From: CBDATA01 sp965215615
Lineage (GTDB): Bacteria > Acidobacteriota > Vicinamibacteria > Marinacidobacterales > Marinacidobacteraceae
Direction: 5' to 3'
DNA: 64,000 nucleotides
NCBI GenBank assembly: GCA_965215615.1
Contig: OZ244068.1
Span: 1,984,001 to 2,048,000 of the forward strand
The notes beneath the pieces are model-generated. The model had not been told where the DNA came from and did not search any database. It saw only the letters and a program-made list of their open reading frames with translations. Both the position numbers and the translations under genes were made by a program. Positions 16,049-24,812 of this stretch are shown here, piece by piece. Every line of letters starts with the position of its first letter. Within the stretch, counting starts at the first letter, position 1.

Positions 16049-16573
16049 CTACCGAAGGCTCTCGGCCGTCCCCGCCTCCATCTCCACCAGCCGGCCGTAG
16101 AGCCAGAGCAGGTCCGATATCCGGTTCACCCAGGCGAGCGTTTCGGGAGCCACCTCCCCGCCCTGCTCCACGAACCGCGTGAGGGTCCGCTCGGCGCGCC
16201 GGCAGGTGGTCCGGGCCTGATCGAAAGCCGCTCCCCCGGGGTTCCTGCCCGGGAGCGCCCAATCGAAGGTGATCCGCCCGTCTTTTTCGATTTCGTGGAT
16301 CTCCGCGGTGACCGCTCCGAGCCGCTCGGCATCCATACCCGGCGGAGAACCCGGAGGGCCCCCAATTTCCGCCGAAACCCGGAACAGGTCGCGTTGGAGC
16401 GCTTCGGCGCGGTCCGGGATGGCCCCCGGCCCCGAGAGCGCACGGGCCATCGCGATCGCCGAACCGAGCTCGTCGAGCACCCCGAGAACCTCGACCGCGA
16501 GCGATCCCTTGGACTCCCGGCGGCGGCGAAACTGGGTGGTTCCCCGGTCGCCGCGAGTCGTCGCAATGCTCAT
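16049..16573 (-). CDS. Cob(I)yrinic acid a,c-diamide adenosyltransferase (PduO type)
   Basis: A 174-residue PduO-type corrinoid adenosyltransferase, which transfers the adenosyl group from ATP to cob(I)alamin to make coenzyme B12 in the cytoplasm. Features: N-terminal ATTRGDRGTTQF (ATP-binding TGD-like loop), VLGVLDELGSAIAMARA, and the C-terminal WVNRISDLLWLYGRLVE, which corresponds to the family's RLSDxLF segment. Length is normal. Its start sits 4 bp past the end of the receptor's corrected frame, downstream of the cobalamin riboswitch on the same strand, so both uptake and activation of B12 should be under one switch. Confidence 0.88.
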   Translation of the reverse strand: MSIATTRGDRGTTQFRRRRESKGSLAVEVLGVLDELGSAIAMARALSGPGAIPDRAEALQRDLFRVSAEIGGPPGSPPGMDAERLGAVTAEIHEIEKDGRITFDWALPGRNPGGAAFDQARTTCRRAERTLTRFVEQGGEVAPETLAWVNRISDLLWLYGRLVEMEAGTAESLR

Positions 16574-16576
16574 GGA

Positions 16577-18939
16577 TCAGCGGAAGTTGTAACGGATACC
16601 GGCCTCGAACACCCGACCGAGCGGACGAAACCCGCCGCTCTCGAAGGCTCGGTTGTCGAGCGCGTCGCGCACCTGCGCCCGAACCCGCAGGCCGTCCACG
16701 ACTTCCCAGCCGGCGACCAGATCGAGACGCCGCCGGCCCTCGAAGCGGAAAACCCGGCTCGAGAAATCGCTCGGGTCGAACAGCGGCGCATGGAGAGAGG
16801 AAGCGAGGTGCAGGTCGAGCGACCAGGTGAAGCGTTGCAACTGCCCGGAGAGGAGCAGACTTCCCTCGTATTCCGGAAGGAGCCACGCCGAAGGGAGCTC
16901 GTCTGGGCGTTGTCCGGGGGATCGGCATCGGTCCAGGTGAAGGTGCCCCGCGCCCGGATCCCGGCGGGCAGCGCGAGCCGGAGGCCGCTCTCGAAGCCGC
17001 GCGCGGTTCCGGCGGCCGTGTTCGCATAGCCGGAGAAGCGGCCGAAAGGGTCGGAAGCCGTGTCGAGCGGGCCGAAGCCGATGATCTGCGGGCGGTCCGA
17101 CTGGAACCAGGCCGCCTCGCCGTCCACCCGGCCGTCCGCGGAAGACACGGTGATCCCGGCATCCCAGATGTTCGTGAACTCGGGCTCGAGCCGCGGGTCG
17201 CCATAGACCGAATAGCCGAACGACGAATACCAGGTTCCGAACCGTTCGTAGAGCGATGGCGCACGGAAACCGCGGGCCCACGACCCCCGGAGCCGCACTC
17301 CCTCGGAAACCGCGAACCCGAAGGAAACGTCGCCGCTCCAGCCGAGGCCGCCCTCGGGATCCGGAGCCTCCGCGAACGGGCTGCCGTCAACCGGATCGAA
17401 ATCGGGGCCTTCGGTGGCAAAACCCTGAACCCGGAGCGCACCGCGGAGCCGCCCCCGATCTTCCGCGAACCGAATCTCGTCCTGAAGGAACCCGGCGAAG
17501 GCCGACTGGCGGGCTTCGATGCGCGAAAGGGGCCTCTCGATGCTCATCCGTTCCCAGTCCCCCTCTGCACCAAGGGTGAGGTCGTGGGCTCCGGCAGTCA
17601 TCGCGAAACGTCCCACCGCGCCGCGGACCCCGCCGTCGTAATGCGTGACCTGCGCCGCTGGCGGATCCCGGGGACTCGTCCCGAGGGGGCCGTCCTCGAT
17701 CTCGCGGGCGGTGGTGAGATCGTTCAGACGAACGATCCAGGCGCTCTCGCCACCGAGCGCGCCCGAGAGCGAGATCTGGGCCGCGAGGTAGCGGGTCCGG
17801 TGTTCGGCATCCGGGTCCACCGCATCCTGGAGGAAGTTCGCGTTCCCGAGAACCAGTTCCGCCTGCGGGGTTCCGTTCTCGAAGCTCTCGATCGCGGCGA
17901 GCGGGGCTTCCACCGCATCCACCACGCCGGTCGGAAGCGCACCCACCGGGGAGGGGCTTTCGGTGAGCCCGAAGCTCGCGCTCGAAGCCAGCAAACGCCC
18001 GCCGACCCGGATTCCGCCGGCCTCGAACGAAACCCGCCCGACTCCGCTGAGAGCCGAGAAGCGATCGTCGCCGGTGGCCCCTTCGGTAACGCCGGTGCGG
18101 CTGACCCCGCCGGAAACCGCCGGCCCGTCGCTCCCGGCACCGAACTGCGCGCCGGCGCGGGTCTTGCCCCGGTTCCCGATGCCGAGTTCGGCCGAGGCGC
18201 GGGGGCCGTCCCCGGCTCCCCGGGTGACGATGTGGATCACGCCGCCCATCCCGTTCGTTCCGTAAAGCGACGATCCGCCACCGCGACGAACCTCGACGCG
18301 CGAGATTCCGAAGGTTCCGAGCGAAGGCAGCAGGCTCGACGCATCGGCCTGGGGCGCGGCCGGGTCACGCATGGGTGCCCCGTCCACCATCACCGCGGTC
18401 CCGTAAGCGGGGATGCCGCGGACCGAAGCCGCGACCAGGTGGCCGGGACTTCCACTCTGCCGGATGTTGAGGCCCGGTATGCCCCGCAAGGCCTCGAAAA
18501 CCATCTCCTCCCCGCGGCCGTCCAGCTCTTCGTGCGAGAGCGTGGCGACGAGCGCCCCCGAAGCGGCGCGGGGCGCTCCGGACGCCGAGACCACCACTTC
18601 TTCGCGCACCGCGCGGAAGCGGAGGATGAGTTCGGCGGGCTCGCCGGCGGTAACGAGGGCCGAAGCCGAGCCAAGAGCCCCGGAGGCGGCGGTCGCGAGA
18701 TAACGGCGCTCGGAAAGTCCGGCGGTGGGAACCGTTCCGTCCGGGCCAGCGACCCGACGCTCGACCCGGCCAGTGAGCCGGGAGGCGAAGCGGACGACCG
18801 CCCCGGCGGCGGGAGTCCCGTCCTCGTTCCGGACGGTGAGGATCAGGGATCCTTCTTCGGCCGCGACCGGGGGAGCGGCAAGAGCGAGCAAAAGCAGAAT
18901 TCTCCGGGCCCGGGCGCCGAAGAAAGAGAAAAAGAACAC
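16577..18939 (-). pseudogene. TonB-dependent cobalamin receptor (BtuB-like), frameshifted near the 3' end
   Basis: A TonB-dependent outer-membrane receptor of about 787 codons starting at GTG 18939 with GAGGAGA upstream. There is a signal peptide (RRILLLLALAAPPVAA), a short carboxypeptidase-like domain to about residue 95, a TonB box (EEVVVSAS) and a plug domain with VMVDGAPMRDP and VEVRRGGGSSLYGTNG. The barrel is normal until TWTDADPPDNAQ; there the frame is lost in a CCCCC stretch near 16895-16925. The continuation (LPSAWLLPEYEG to the canonical barrel end GIRYNFR) lies in another frame ending at 16577. Read through, the wrong frame ends at 16570. Cobalamin as substrate is inferred from the upstream riboswitch and the downstream adenosyltransferase. 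Sequencing error or true mutation cannot be separated here. Confidence 0.8.
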
Positions 18940-19087
18940 GAAGATTCTCCTCGATCGAAAGGAGCGTTCTCCGGACCGGAATCCCGCACGGCCCGTTCGC
19001 GCGCACGAAACCCCTCTTCGAAAAGGGCGGGTTGGCGGCGAGGACTCATGGAGGGGTTCTTCCCGGCGAAGAAGCTCCCGTTTCTGG

Positions 19088-19292
19088 CTTCCGGCAGGTC
19101 TCCTGACTTACGGAACGGCGCTCCGGCTGTCGCCGAAGCCCCTCCCGGCCCTCCCTTCCCACCGGCAGAAGCCGGCAGTGGGTGCCGAACTGAAGTCCGG
19201 CAAGGGCTGGGTATTCCGATCACAGTGGCGCGGGCCGTCCGGGGTTCACACCCGGTTCCCTCTTCGTCGGCGACCGGAGCCGCCGAAACCTG
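19088..19292 (-). ncRNA. Cobalamin riboswitch upstream of btuB
   Basis: Read on the minus strand, the region begins with GGGAACCGGGTGTGAA and CCACTGTGATCGG and ends with the B12 box AAGTCAGGAGACCTGCC (19093-19110 region), all in the order found in AdoCbl riboswitches. It lies about 150 nt before the GTG of the receptor gene. It should repress the receptor and the adenosyltransferase when coenzyme B12 is abundant. No clear intrinsic terminator was seen, so control at translation start is as likely. Confidence 0.93.
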
Positions 19293-19317
19293 AAGCCGTG
19301 TGGGGAAGGCGGGCAGT

Positions 19318-19504
19318 CTAGCAGGCTGTGGAAAAACTAACGCGGCATTCGACGAGCGATGCATCCCGTCTGAACGCTCGCCTGGAGGCTCGCTCTTCGT
19401 TGCGATTCGCTCGAAATAGCGCTGCTATTGCTCACTCACGCGCCTTGTCAGCCGGGCGCCTCACCCGTCTCGGTGCTCACGCCAGTTTATCCACAGCCTG
19501 CTAG
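19318..19504. mobile_element. 187-bp inverted-repeat element (MITE-like), copy 1
   Basis: A non-coding element bounded by 21-bp inverted repeats, CTAGCAGGCTGTGGAAAAACT at the left and its complement with one mismatch at the right. A second copy of exactly 187 bp lies at 29772-29958 with about a dozen differences. The element has no usable ORF, so it would depend on a transposase elsewhere. Confidence 0.8.
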
Positions 19505-19514
19505 CAACCGCTGC

Positions 19515-19835
19515 TCAACCGAGAGCCAGCGCCGACGGAGCGCAAAGCGTCCAGTCCTCGCGGATACGAACAGGTGCCTCGGGGGCGGCAAGGGAGACGA
19601 CCTGGCCCTCCCGCCAGTTCGGAGAACCGATCCGACGGAGCGGGGGCAGGCTCGCGGATCGGGGGGAGCCGAGTTTGACTTCGATCGGCCAGACCTCACC
19701 CCCGTATTCGACGAGAAAGTCGATTTCCTGCCCGTCGCGGGTGCGCCAGAAGTGCATCTGGACTTCCAGGGCCCGGTGGCGGAAGCGCCTGTATATCTCG
19801 GAAAAGATCTGCGTTTCGAAGAGCGCATCGCCCAT
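19515..19835 (-). pseudogene. C-terminal remnant of a DUF4143 AAA ATPase
   Basis: A 106-codon frame matching only the C-terminal DUF4143 half of the AAA_14/DUF4143 ATPases: FRHRALEVQMHFWRTRDG then QEIDFLVEYGGEVWPIEVKL, the nuclease-like D...ExK signature of that domain. The P-loop half is absent; upstream DNA at 19836-19910 shows no continuation in any frame. It is not a copy of the intact family member at 28531, whose equivalent reads RDQVEVDLVITHGRRIWG. Debris beside the 187-bp element at 19318. Confidence 0.7.
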
Positions 19836-20157
19836 CGGACCGAGCCGAGCCTGGTCGCTCCGCTCCCGCCGCTCCCTCTGGCCGGAGCCGACGCAATCAA
19901 CCCAGAAGTGTCAACTTTCAGATCCCACTGACAGCGGAGAAAACATCACGATGAATGGGCCACACCTCCTCAGATCGCTCCAGAAAAGTGGGACATTTTC
20001 GATGTCCATTGACACCAGGACCCGAAACGCTTCTCCGACTCACAATCGGGGGTGCGTAAAAGTAGGTGTCTCCCAACTGCGTAAAAGTAGGTGTCTCTTG
20101 ACAATATCCATACCTTTCTACCGATCTGCCGCAAACATCGCATCGAGGAAGGCCCGG
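19836..20157. other. Non-coding debris with IS-end-like sequences
   Basis: No gene seen. Two segments end in TTGACA after similar sequences, GATGTCCATTGACA (20001-20014) and GGTGTCTCTTGACA (20090-20103). The first contains a perfect arm pair GGACAT/ATGTCC (19991-20007) and the second a direct repeat. Both look like terminal pieces of insertion sequences with TG...CA ends, perhaps IS21-like. Confidence 0.4.
20053..20097 (+). repeat. Two direct 20-bp repeats, 25-bp period
   Basis: TGCGTAAAAGTAGGTGTCTC occurs at 20053-20072 and again, identical, at 20078-20097. Multiple short repeats inside an element end are typical of IS21-family termini, but no transposase is nearby. The repeats lie 60-110 bp upstream of pgk. 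Confidence 0.8.
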
Positions 20158-20163
20158 TAAGGT
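20158..20163 (+). promoter_or_regulatory. Leaderless-type -10 box of pgk
   Basis: TAAGGT followed by 7 nt (TCCCGCC) and the GTG start; no ribosome site lies between. Same geometry as other starts in this window. Confidence 0.45.
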
Positions 20164-20170
20164 TCCCGCC

Positions 20171-21343
20171 GTGACGCGCCTCGACCAGCTTCCACTCGCC
20201 GGGAAGCGGCTGCTGCTGCGAGCGGATCTGAACGTCCCGCTCGCTGGGGGCGAGGTGGTGGATGACAGCCGGATCCGGGCGGCGCTCGGCGGGATCCGGA
20301 CGGCGCTCGACGCAGGAGCCTCGGTGATCCTCGCCTCCCACCTTGGTCGGCCACGGGGCATCACGCCCGAGCTGAGCCTGCGGCCGGTGGCGCGCCGTCT
20401 CTCGGAGCTGCTCGAAACCCCGGTGGACCTCGCACCGGATGTCGCGGGGGAGCGCGCCGCCGAACTCGCCGGGGCGCTCGGGGCGGGCCAGGTGCTTCTT
20501 CTCGAAAATCTCCGCTTCGAGCCCGGCGAGACGAAGAACGACCCGGATTTCGCGGAGCGACTCGCGGCGCTCGCCGATCTGTACGCAAACGACGCGTTCG
20601 GCGCGGCGCACCGGGCCCACGCCTCGGTTGCGGCCTGTCCGCGTCTTTTCGCACGGCCGGCGGCCGGGCCGTTGCTGCTGCGGGAAGTCGAAACGCTCGG
20701 CCGGTTGCTCGAGAACCCGCCCCGCCCGTTCGTGGCGATCCTCGGCGGCGCCAAGATTTCCGACAAATTCCCGGTGGTGGACTCGCTGCTTCGCCACGCG
20801 GATCGGGTGCTGGTGGGAGGCGCGATGCAGTACACGTTCTTCGCCGCCCGCGGCCTCCCGGCAGGCGCCTCGCTGATGGAGGCGGACCAGATTCCCCGGG
20901 CGCGGCGGCTGCTCTCCTCGGGAGACCGCCTGCTCCTCCCGCTGGACCACCTGGTCGCCGACGGGCCGGAAGCGGAAGAGGCACGGGAAATCCCGATCGG
21001 CGAAGACGCGCCGGGGCGCTGGATGGGCCTCGACATCGGAGCGGAAACGACGCGCGTCTGGAGGGAAGCGATCGGCTCGGCCCGGACGGTGGTCTGGAAC
21101 GGCCCGCTCGGCCTGTTCGAAAATCCCCGCTTCGCCGGAGGGACCATGCGCATCGCGGAAGCGGTCGCCGCCGCGACCGACCGGGGAGCCCTCACCGTGA
21201 TCGGCGGCGGCGATTCCCTCGCAGCGATCCGTGCTGCCGGAGCCGAGGATCGGGTCAGCCACCTCTCTACCGGAGGCGGCGCGACCCTCGCGCTCCTCGC
21301 CGGAGACCCGCTTCCGGGAGTGGAGGCTCTCGCCCATGTCTGA
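20171..21343 (+). CDS. pgk: Phosphoglycerate kinase
   Basis: A 390-residue phosphoglycerate kinase that interconverts 1,3-bisphosphoglycerate plus ADP and 3-phosphoglycerate plus ATP in glycolysis. Family motifs: RADLNVPLAGG, SHLGRPRG, LLLENLRFEPGE, DAFGAAHRAHAS, AILGGAKISDK, and the C-terminal TVIGGGDS plus STGGGATL nucleotide site. Start GTG 20171 gives VTRLDQLPLAGKRLLLRADLN, the normal N-terminus. It overlaps tpiA by 8 bp and forms a glycolytic operon with it and secG; gap lies 17 kb away instead of in this operon. Confidence 0.96.
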   Translation: MTRLDQLPLAGKRLLLRADLNVPLAGGEVVDDSRIRAALGGIRTALDAGASVILASHLGRPRGITPELSLRPVARRLSELLETPVDLAPDVAGERAAELAGALGAGQVLLLENLRFEPGETKNDPDFAERLAALADLYANDAFGAAHRAHASVAACPRLFARPAAGPLLLREVETLGRLLENPPRPFVAILGGAKISDKFPVVDSLLRHADRVLVGGAMQYTFFAARGLPAGASLMEADQIPRARRLLSSGDRLLLPLDHLVADGPEAEEAREIPIGEDAPGRWMGLDIGAETTRVWREAIGSARTVVWNGPLGLFENPRFAGGTMRIAEAVAAATDRGALTVIGGGDSLAAIRAAGAEDRVSHLSTGGGATLALLAGDPLPGVEALAHV

Positions 21344-22094
21344 AATTCGACAGCCGATGGTGATCGGCAACTGGAAGATGCACCGCGCCCCGGACGAGGC
21401 CCGGGTTCTGGCGCGGGAGATCGCCGCCGGCTGCGATCCGGAGGGGGTGGAGGTCGGGATTGCACCGCCCTTCGTCTCCATCCCGGCGGTCGGGGAGGAA
21501 ATCGGCGACAGCCCCCTCCGTCTCGGGGCCCAGGATGTTCATTTCGAGAACGAGGGAGCGTTCACCGGCGCGGTCTCGGCTCCCATGCTCCGGGCTGCCG
21601 GCTGCTCCTTCGTGCTGATCGGCCACTCCGAGCGGCGCCAGTTGTTCGGGGAAACCGATCGGGATGTGGGCCGAAAGGTCCGCGCCGCGCTCGAAGCCGG
21701 CCTCGCCCCGATCGCCTGCGTGGGCGAGACCGCGCCCGAGCGCGACTCCGGAAAGGCCGAAGCGGTGGTGGAGCGCCAGTTGGGAGTTCTCGAAGGACTC
21801 GGGGATGCCTGCCAGCGGATCGCGGTGGCATACGAGCCGATCTGGGCCATCGGAACCGGAAAGGCGGCCACTCCCGGGATCGCCCAGCAGATGCATGCGG
21901 TGATCCGGGCGCGGCTCGCCGGAATCGCGCCGGAAGCCGCCCGCCGGATGCGCATCCTTTACGGAGGCTCGGTGAAGGGCGATAATGCCCGCGAAATGAC
22001 CCGGAACGCCGATGTGGACGGCGTTCTCGTCGGAGGCGCGAGCCTCCAGGCCGACTCCTTCCTCGCGATCGTCGCCGGGATTCAGAAACCATGA
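21336..22094 (+). CDS. tpiA: Triose-phosphate isomerase
   Basis: A 252-residue triose-phosphate isomerase converting dihydroxyacetone phosphate and glyceraldehyde 3-phosphate. Motifs: VIGNWKMH (active Asn/Lys), GHSERRQLFGE (catalytic His), AYEPIWAIGTG (catalytic Glu) and ILYGGSVKGDNA, with VDGVLVGGASL at the phosphate site. ATG 21336 lies inside the end of pgk and gives MSEIRQPMVIGNWKM, so translation is probably coupled. secG begins 4 bp before its stop. Confidence 0.97.
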   Translation: MSEIRQPMVIGNWKMHRAPDEARVLAREIAAGCDPEGVEVGIAPPFVSIPAVGEEIGDSPLRLGAQDVHFENEGAFTGAVSAPMLRAAGCSFVLIGHSERRQLFGETDRDVGRKVRAALEAGLAPIACVGETAPERDSGKAEAVVERQLGVLEGLGDACQRIAVAYEPIWAIGTGKAATPGIAQQMHAVIRARLAGIAPEAARRMRILYGGSVKGDNAREMTRNADVDGVLVGGASLQADSFLAIVAGIQKP

Positions 22095-22444
22095 CAATTC
22101 TCGTGACCATCCTGCATGTGCTGGTCTGCTTCTTCCTGGTTCTGGTGGTTCTCACCCAGCAGGGCAAGGGGCAGGATCTGGCGAGCGCCTTTGGCGGCGC
22201 GGGGAGTCAGGCGGCCTTCGGTGCTCGCGGAACGGCCACCCTGCTGACCAAGATCACCACGGTCGCTGCCGTGATTTTCATGGTCACTTCGCTTAGCCTC
22301 GGTTATCTGAGCCCCGGAACATCGGAGATGACCGTGCTGGAAGACGTGTCCGCGCCGGTGGAAATGACGGAGCCCGAAGCCGCTCCTGACCCGGATTCCG
22401 AAGAGCCCGAAGAAGAAACCGAACCGGCCGAAGAGCCCTCCTGA
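22091..22444 (+). CDS. secG: Preprotein translocase subunit SecG
   Basis: A 117-residue SecG, the small auxiliary membrane subunit of the SecYEG channel. Two membrane helices (VTILHVLVCFFLVLVVL and TKITTVAAVIFMVTSLSLGY) flank the conserved QQGKGQDLASAFGGAGSQAAFG loop, split here as QQGKGQDLASAFGG. The C-terminal tail from about 85 is rich in Glu, Pro and Asp, longer than in E. coli but usual in many phyla. It overlaps tpiA by 4 bp; the common tpiA-secG order is kept. Confidence 0.93.
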   Translation: MTILVTILHVLVCFFLVLVVLTQQGKGQDLASAFGGAGSQAAFGARGTATLLTKITTVAAVIFMVTSLSLGYLSPGTSEMTVLEDVSAPVEMTEPEAAPDPDSEEPEEETEPAEEPS

Positions 22445-22505
22445 CCCGGTTGAAGTAGCATTCCCGGCCCCGTCGGGCCGGATGGGCCAGCCGGGGTGCG
22501 CCGCC

Positions 22506-22593
22506 GCCGAAGTGGTGGAATCTGGTAGACACGTGCGCTTGAGGGGCGTATGGGCTCACGCCCGTGGGGGTTCGAATCCCCCCTTCGGCACCA
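22506..22593 (+). tRNA. tRNA-Leu (anticodon GAG)
   Basis: Acceptor arm GCCGAAG pairs with CTTCGGC, followed by encoded CCA. The anticodon stem TGCGC/GCGTA encloses TTGAGGG with GAG at the anticodon. A long variable arm and the T arm GGGGGTTCGAATCCCCC are present, as expected for a leucine tRNA. It decodes CUC and CUU. Confidence 0.95.
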
Positions 22594-22598
22594 GGCGA

Positions 22599-23246
22599 TC
22601 AGCCGCCGCGGATGGCGCGGCACACGTGGTGGAAGATGCCCTCGTCGTCCTCCACCCGGTCCAGTCGGATTTCGTGGAAGCCGAGCTCCTCGAGCCAGTC
22701 CCCCAATTCCGGCGAGCCGGCGTGAACCGGTGCCACCGTGGCGGCCTCCTTGTGGAAGCGGGTGTGCTGATGGTCCTCGGGGAAGTCCTCGTCGGCGAGC
22801 ATCAGACGTCCTCCCGGCTGCAGCGCGCGGCGGACTTCGACGAGCCCGGCCTTCGGATCCTCCCAGTGGTGGAACGCCTTGATCGAGAGGACGACGCTCG
22901 CCCACCCGTCCGGGATCGGGAGACGCTCGGCCACCCCCCGCAGCACCCGCACCCGCCGGCCGAAAGAAAGCGTCCGCAGCCGGGCGGCGAGGCGACAGGG
23001 CCAGGCCGGATCCACCGCCCGGACCCGGACTCCGGGCGCGCTGCCGGCCGCGAGCGCCACCGATTCTCCGGGGCCGCAGCCGATGTCCACGACCCGGTCT
23101 CCTTCCCGAATCCCGGCGAGGGCGACGAGCGGCGGATTCCAAAGCCCGGTGAAACGGCGAAAGACGTAGCCGATCGCCGCGGTCGTCCGGTATTTCTTCC
23201 ACCAGGGCTTCCGGCCGGGATGGTGACGGCGGGGACGGTGGGGCAC
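22599..23246 (-). CDS. Class I SAM-dependent methyltransferase
   Basis: About 215 residues. The SAM-binding motif VVDIGCGPGESVALAAG and downstream LPIPDGWASVVLSIKAFHHW and ALQPGGRLMLADED place it among class I methyltransferases of the ubiquinone/arsenite-like group. A TTG at 23255 is possible, but GTG 23246 lies 7 nt after TACCTT (23254-23259 on the minus strand), the leaderless spacing used elsewhere here, so it is preferred. The substrate cannot be told. It is divergent from the deacetylase-like gene, with the two -10 boxes only about 30 bp apart. Confidence 0.8.
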   Translation of the reverse strand: MPHRPRRHHPGRKPWWKKYRTTAAIGYVFRRFTGLWNPPLVALAGIREGDRVVDIGCGPGESVALAAGSAPGVRVRAVDPAWPCRLAARLRTLSFGRRVRVLRGVAERLPIPDGWASVVLSIKAFHHWEDPKAGLVEVRRALQPGGRLMLADEDFPEDHQHTRFHKEAATVAPVHAGSPELGDWLEELGFHEIRLDRVEDDEGIFHHVCRAIRGG

Positions 23247-23253
23247 GGCGCGC

Positions 23254-23259
23254 AAGGTA
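23254..23259 (-). promoter_or_regulatory. Leaderless-type -10 box of the methyltransferase
   Basis: TACCTT, 7 nt before GTG 23246 on the minus strand, back to back with the divergent -10 box at 23287. Confidence 0.45.
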
Positions 23260-23286
23260 GCAGCCCCGCGGCGAATCCCGATCCGC

Positions 23287-23292
23287 TATCTT
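23287..23292 (+). promoter_or_regulatory. Leaderless-type -10 box of the deacetylase-fold gene
   Basis: TATCTT within GCTATCTT, 10 nt before ATG 23303; the gap CGCCGCTCCC has no ribosome site. Confidence 0.5.
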
Positions 23293-23302
23293 CGCCGCTC
23301 CC

Positions 23303-24211
23303 ATGACCTCCTCGCACCCCGAAACCGGCCTCGTCTATCGCGAGGCGTTCCTCCATCACGAAATCCGACCCGGACACCCGGAGTCCCCGCTCCGGCTGGT
23401 CCGCATGATGGATGCCTTCCGCGCCGCCGGACTCCTCGAGGCAACCGTACGGATCGAGGACTGGCCAGACGCTCTCCCCTTCCTGCGGGGAAGGCACGAA
23501 GCGGAACACGTGGAGCGCATCCGCCGCATCCCGAAGACCGGCGAGATCGCCGAGCTGGCGGTTGCCGGAGCACTCGCCGCGGTGCGGGATGTCTCAGCCG
23601 GCAAAAGGAGGAACGCCTTCTGCGCGGTCCGCCCCCCGGGCCATCATGCGAACAACACCGGCGCCGAAGAGGGGTTCTGCTACTTCTCGAACGCCGCCAT
23701 CGCCGCCGATTTCGCACGGCGCGCCTGCGGACGCGAACGCATCCTGATCGTGGACTGGGACTACCACCACGGGAACGCCACCCAGAACGCCTTCTACGAC
23801 GATCCCTCGGTACTGTTCTTCTCGACCCACAACTGGCACGACTATCCGGGAACCGGAGATCCGGGCCTCGCCGGCAAGAGCGACGGAACCGGAACCAACT
23901 TCAACGTCCATCTGGGGCCGGGCGCGACCGACCGGGACATGCTCGCCGCCTGGGACCGGACCCTGCTGCCGGCGGTGGAGCGCTTCCGGCCGGATTTCGT
24001 CCTCATCTCGGCGGGCTTCGACAGCCGCAAGGACGACCTGCTCGGCTCGTTCGCAGTCACCGACGACGGCTTCCGGAAGATGACCCGCACGCTGATGGAC
24101 GTGGCCGATCACTACTGCGAAGGCCGGCTCGTCTCCCTGCTCGAAGGCGGCTACAACGTGGACGGCTCGGCGCGCGCCGCAACCACCCATCTGGCGACCC
24201 TCACCGATTGA
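23303..24211 (+). CDS. Histone deacetylase-family (acetoin utilisation/acetylpolyamine) hydrolase
   Basis: A 302-residue member of the arginase/deacetylase superfamily, zinc enzymes that remove acetyl groups from lysine, polyamines or small molecules. Motifs: RPPGHHANNTGAEEGFCYF with the active-site His pair, VDWDYHHGN with the zinc Asp/His, SAGFDSRKDDLLG with the second zinc Asp, and LLEGGYN with the transition-state Tyr. No signal peptide. The natural substrate is not visible; class II HDAC-like bacterial enzymes act on varied acetylated compounds. The stop codon lies in a 7-bp-stem hairpin (CCGATTG/CAATCGG) without a T run. Confidence 0.92.
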   Translation: MTSSHPETGLVYREAFLHHEIRPGHPESPLRLVRMMDAFRAAGLLEATVRIEDWPDALPFLRGRHEAEHVERIRRIPKTGEIAELAVAGALAAVRDVSAGKRRNAFCAVRPPGHHANNTGAEEGFCYFSNAAIAADFARRACGRERILIVDWDYHHGNATQNAFYDDPSVLFFSTHNWHDYPGTGDPGLAGKSDGTGTNFNVHLGPGATDRDMLAAWDRTLLPAVERFRPDFVLISAGFDSRKDDLLGSFAVTDDGFRKMTRTLMDVADHYCEGRLVSLLEGGYNVDGSARAATTHLATLTD

Positions 24212-24242
24212 CCAGACAATCGGGCCATCACTACCCATACGG

Positions 24243-24248
24243 TAGGCT
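24243..24248 (+). promoter_or_regulatory. -10 box before the Panacea leader peptide
   Basis: TAGGCT, 7 nt before an ATG at 24256 that opens a 12-codon frame coupled to the Panacea gene. Confidence 0.4.
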
Positions 24249-24255
24249 TTCCCCG

Positions 24256-24294
24256 ATGGCTTACCGACGGTCGAAAAAGGAAGCCGCACGTTGA
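24256..24294 (+). CDS. Possible 12-codon leader peptide (MAYRRSKKEAAR)
   Basis: A very short basic frame starting 7 nt after the TAGGCT box and ending in TGATG, so its stop overlaps the ATG of the Panacea gene. This would allow leaderless start followed by re-initiation. It could also be chance. Confidence 0.35.
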   Translation: MAYRRSKKEAAR

Positions 24295-24812
24295 TGCGCC
24301 GATGGATACGACCTTCCGGCGGCGGTGAAGGACTCGCGCATTCGCAGTTCGCAGTCGCCCGGTTCCTGCTGGCCGAAGCGGAGAAGTGCGGCTTCGAGGT
24401 CAACCTGACCAAGCTGCTGAAACTCGTATTTCTGGCCCACGCGTGGGCGCTGGCACTTCACGGAGCACCCTTGATTCGGGGGCGCCTGGAGGCTTGGCAA
24501 TACGGCCCCGTGTTCCGGCAGCTCTATCACGAGCTCAAGGAGCAGAAGTACAAGCCGCTGACCGTCGCTGACATTCCTGAAACCGATGAGAGCTTCGATT
24601 CTGACGAAAGGCGCCTGTTGATCTGGGTTTTGGAGCGGTATGGATCCCTTGGCGCGACCCAGCTCACCGCTCTCACCCACGCGCCTGGATCTCCTTGGGA
24701 ATCCACTTGGCGCAATGCTCCCGACGGAGAAATTCCCACCGAACTCATCCAGTTCTACTACAGAAAGCTCCTCACGAAGATGCGCTCCCCGGCACAAGAG
24801 GCTCCCGCATGA
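24294..24812 (+). CDS. Panacea-domain (SocA/DUF4065) antitoxin-like protein
   Basis: A 172-residue protein with the Panacea fold: KLLKLVFLAHAWALALHG, RGRLEAWQYGPVFRQLYHEL (the YGPV core), and a C-terminal helical region. Panacea proteins are promiscuous antitoxins that neutralise unrelated toxins, including small membrane proteins. Its stop overlaps the next start by ATGA, and that next gene encodes a two-helix membrane protein, which fits a Panacea toxin-antitoxin pair. Start chosen at ATG 24294 because an in-frame TTG just before lies in the overlapping leader stop. Identity as Panacea is firm; antitoxin activity is inferred. Confidence 0.85.
   Translation: MRRWIRPSGGGEGLAHSQFAVARFLLAEAEKCGFEVNLTKLLKLVFLAHAWALALHGAPLIRGRLEAWQYGPVFRQLYHELKEQKYKPLTVADIPETDESFDSDERRLLIWVLERYGSLGATQLTALTHAPGSPWESTWRNAPDGEIPTELIQFYYRKLLTKMRSPAQEAPA

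Noticed and set aside
24203..24218. Hairpin over the deacetylase-like stop codon as an intrinsic terminator
   Set aside because: The 7-bp stem is short and no T run follows.
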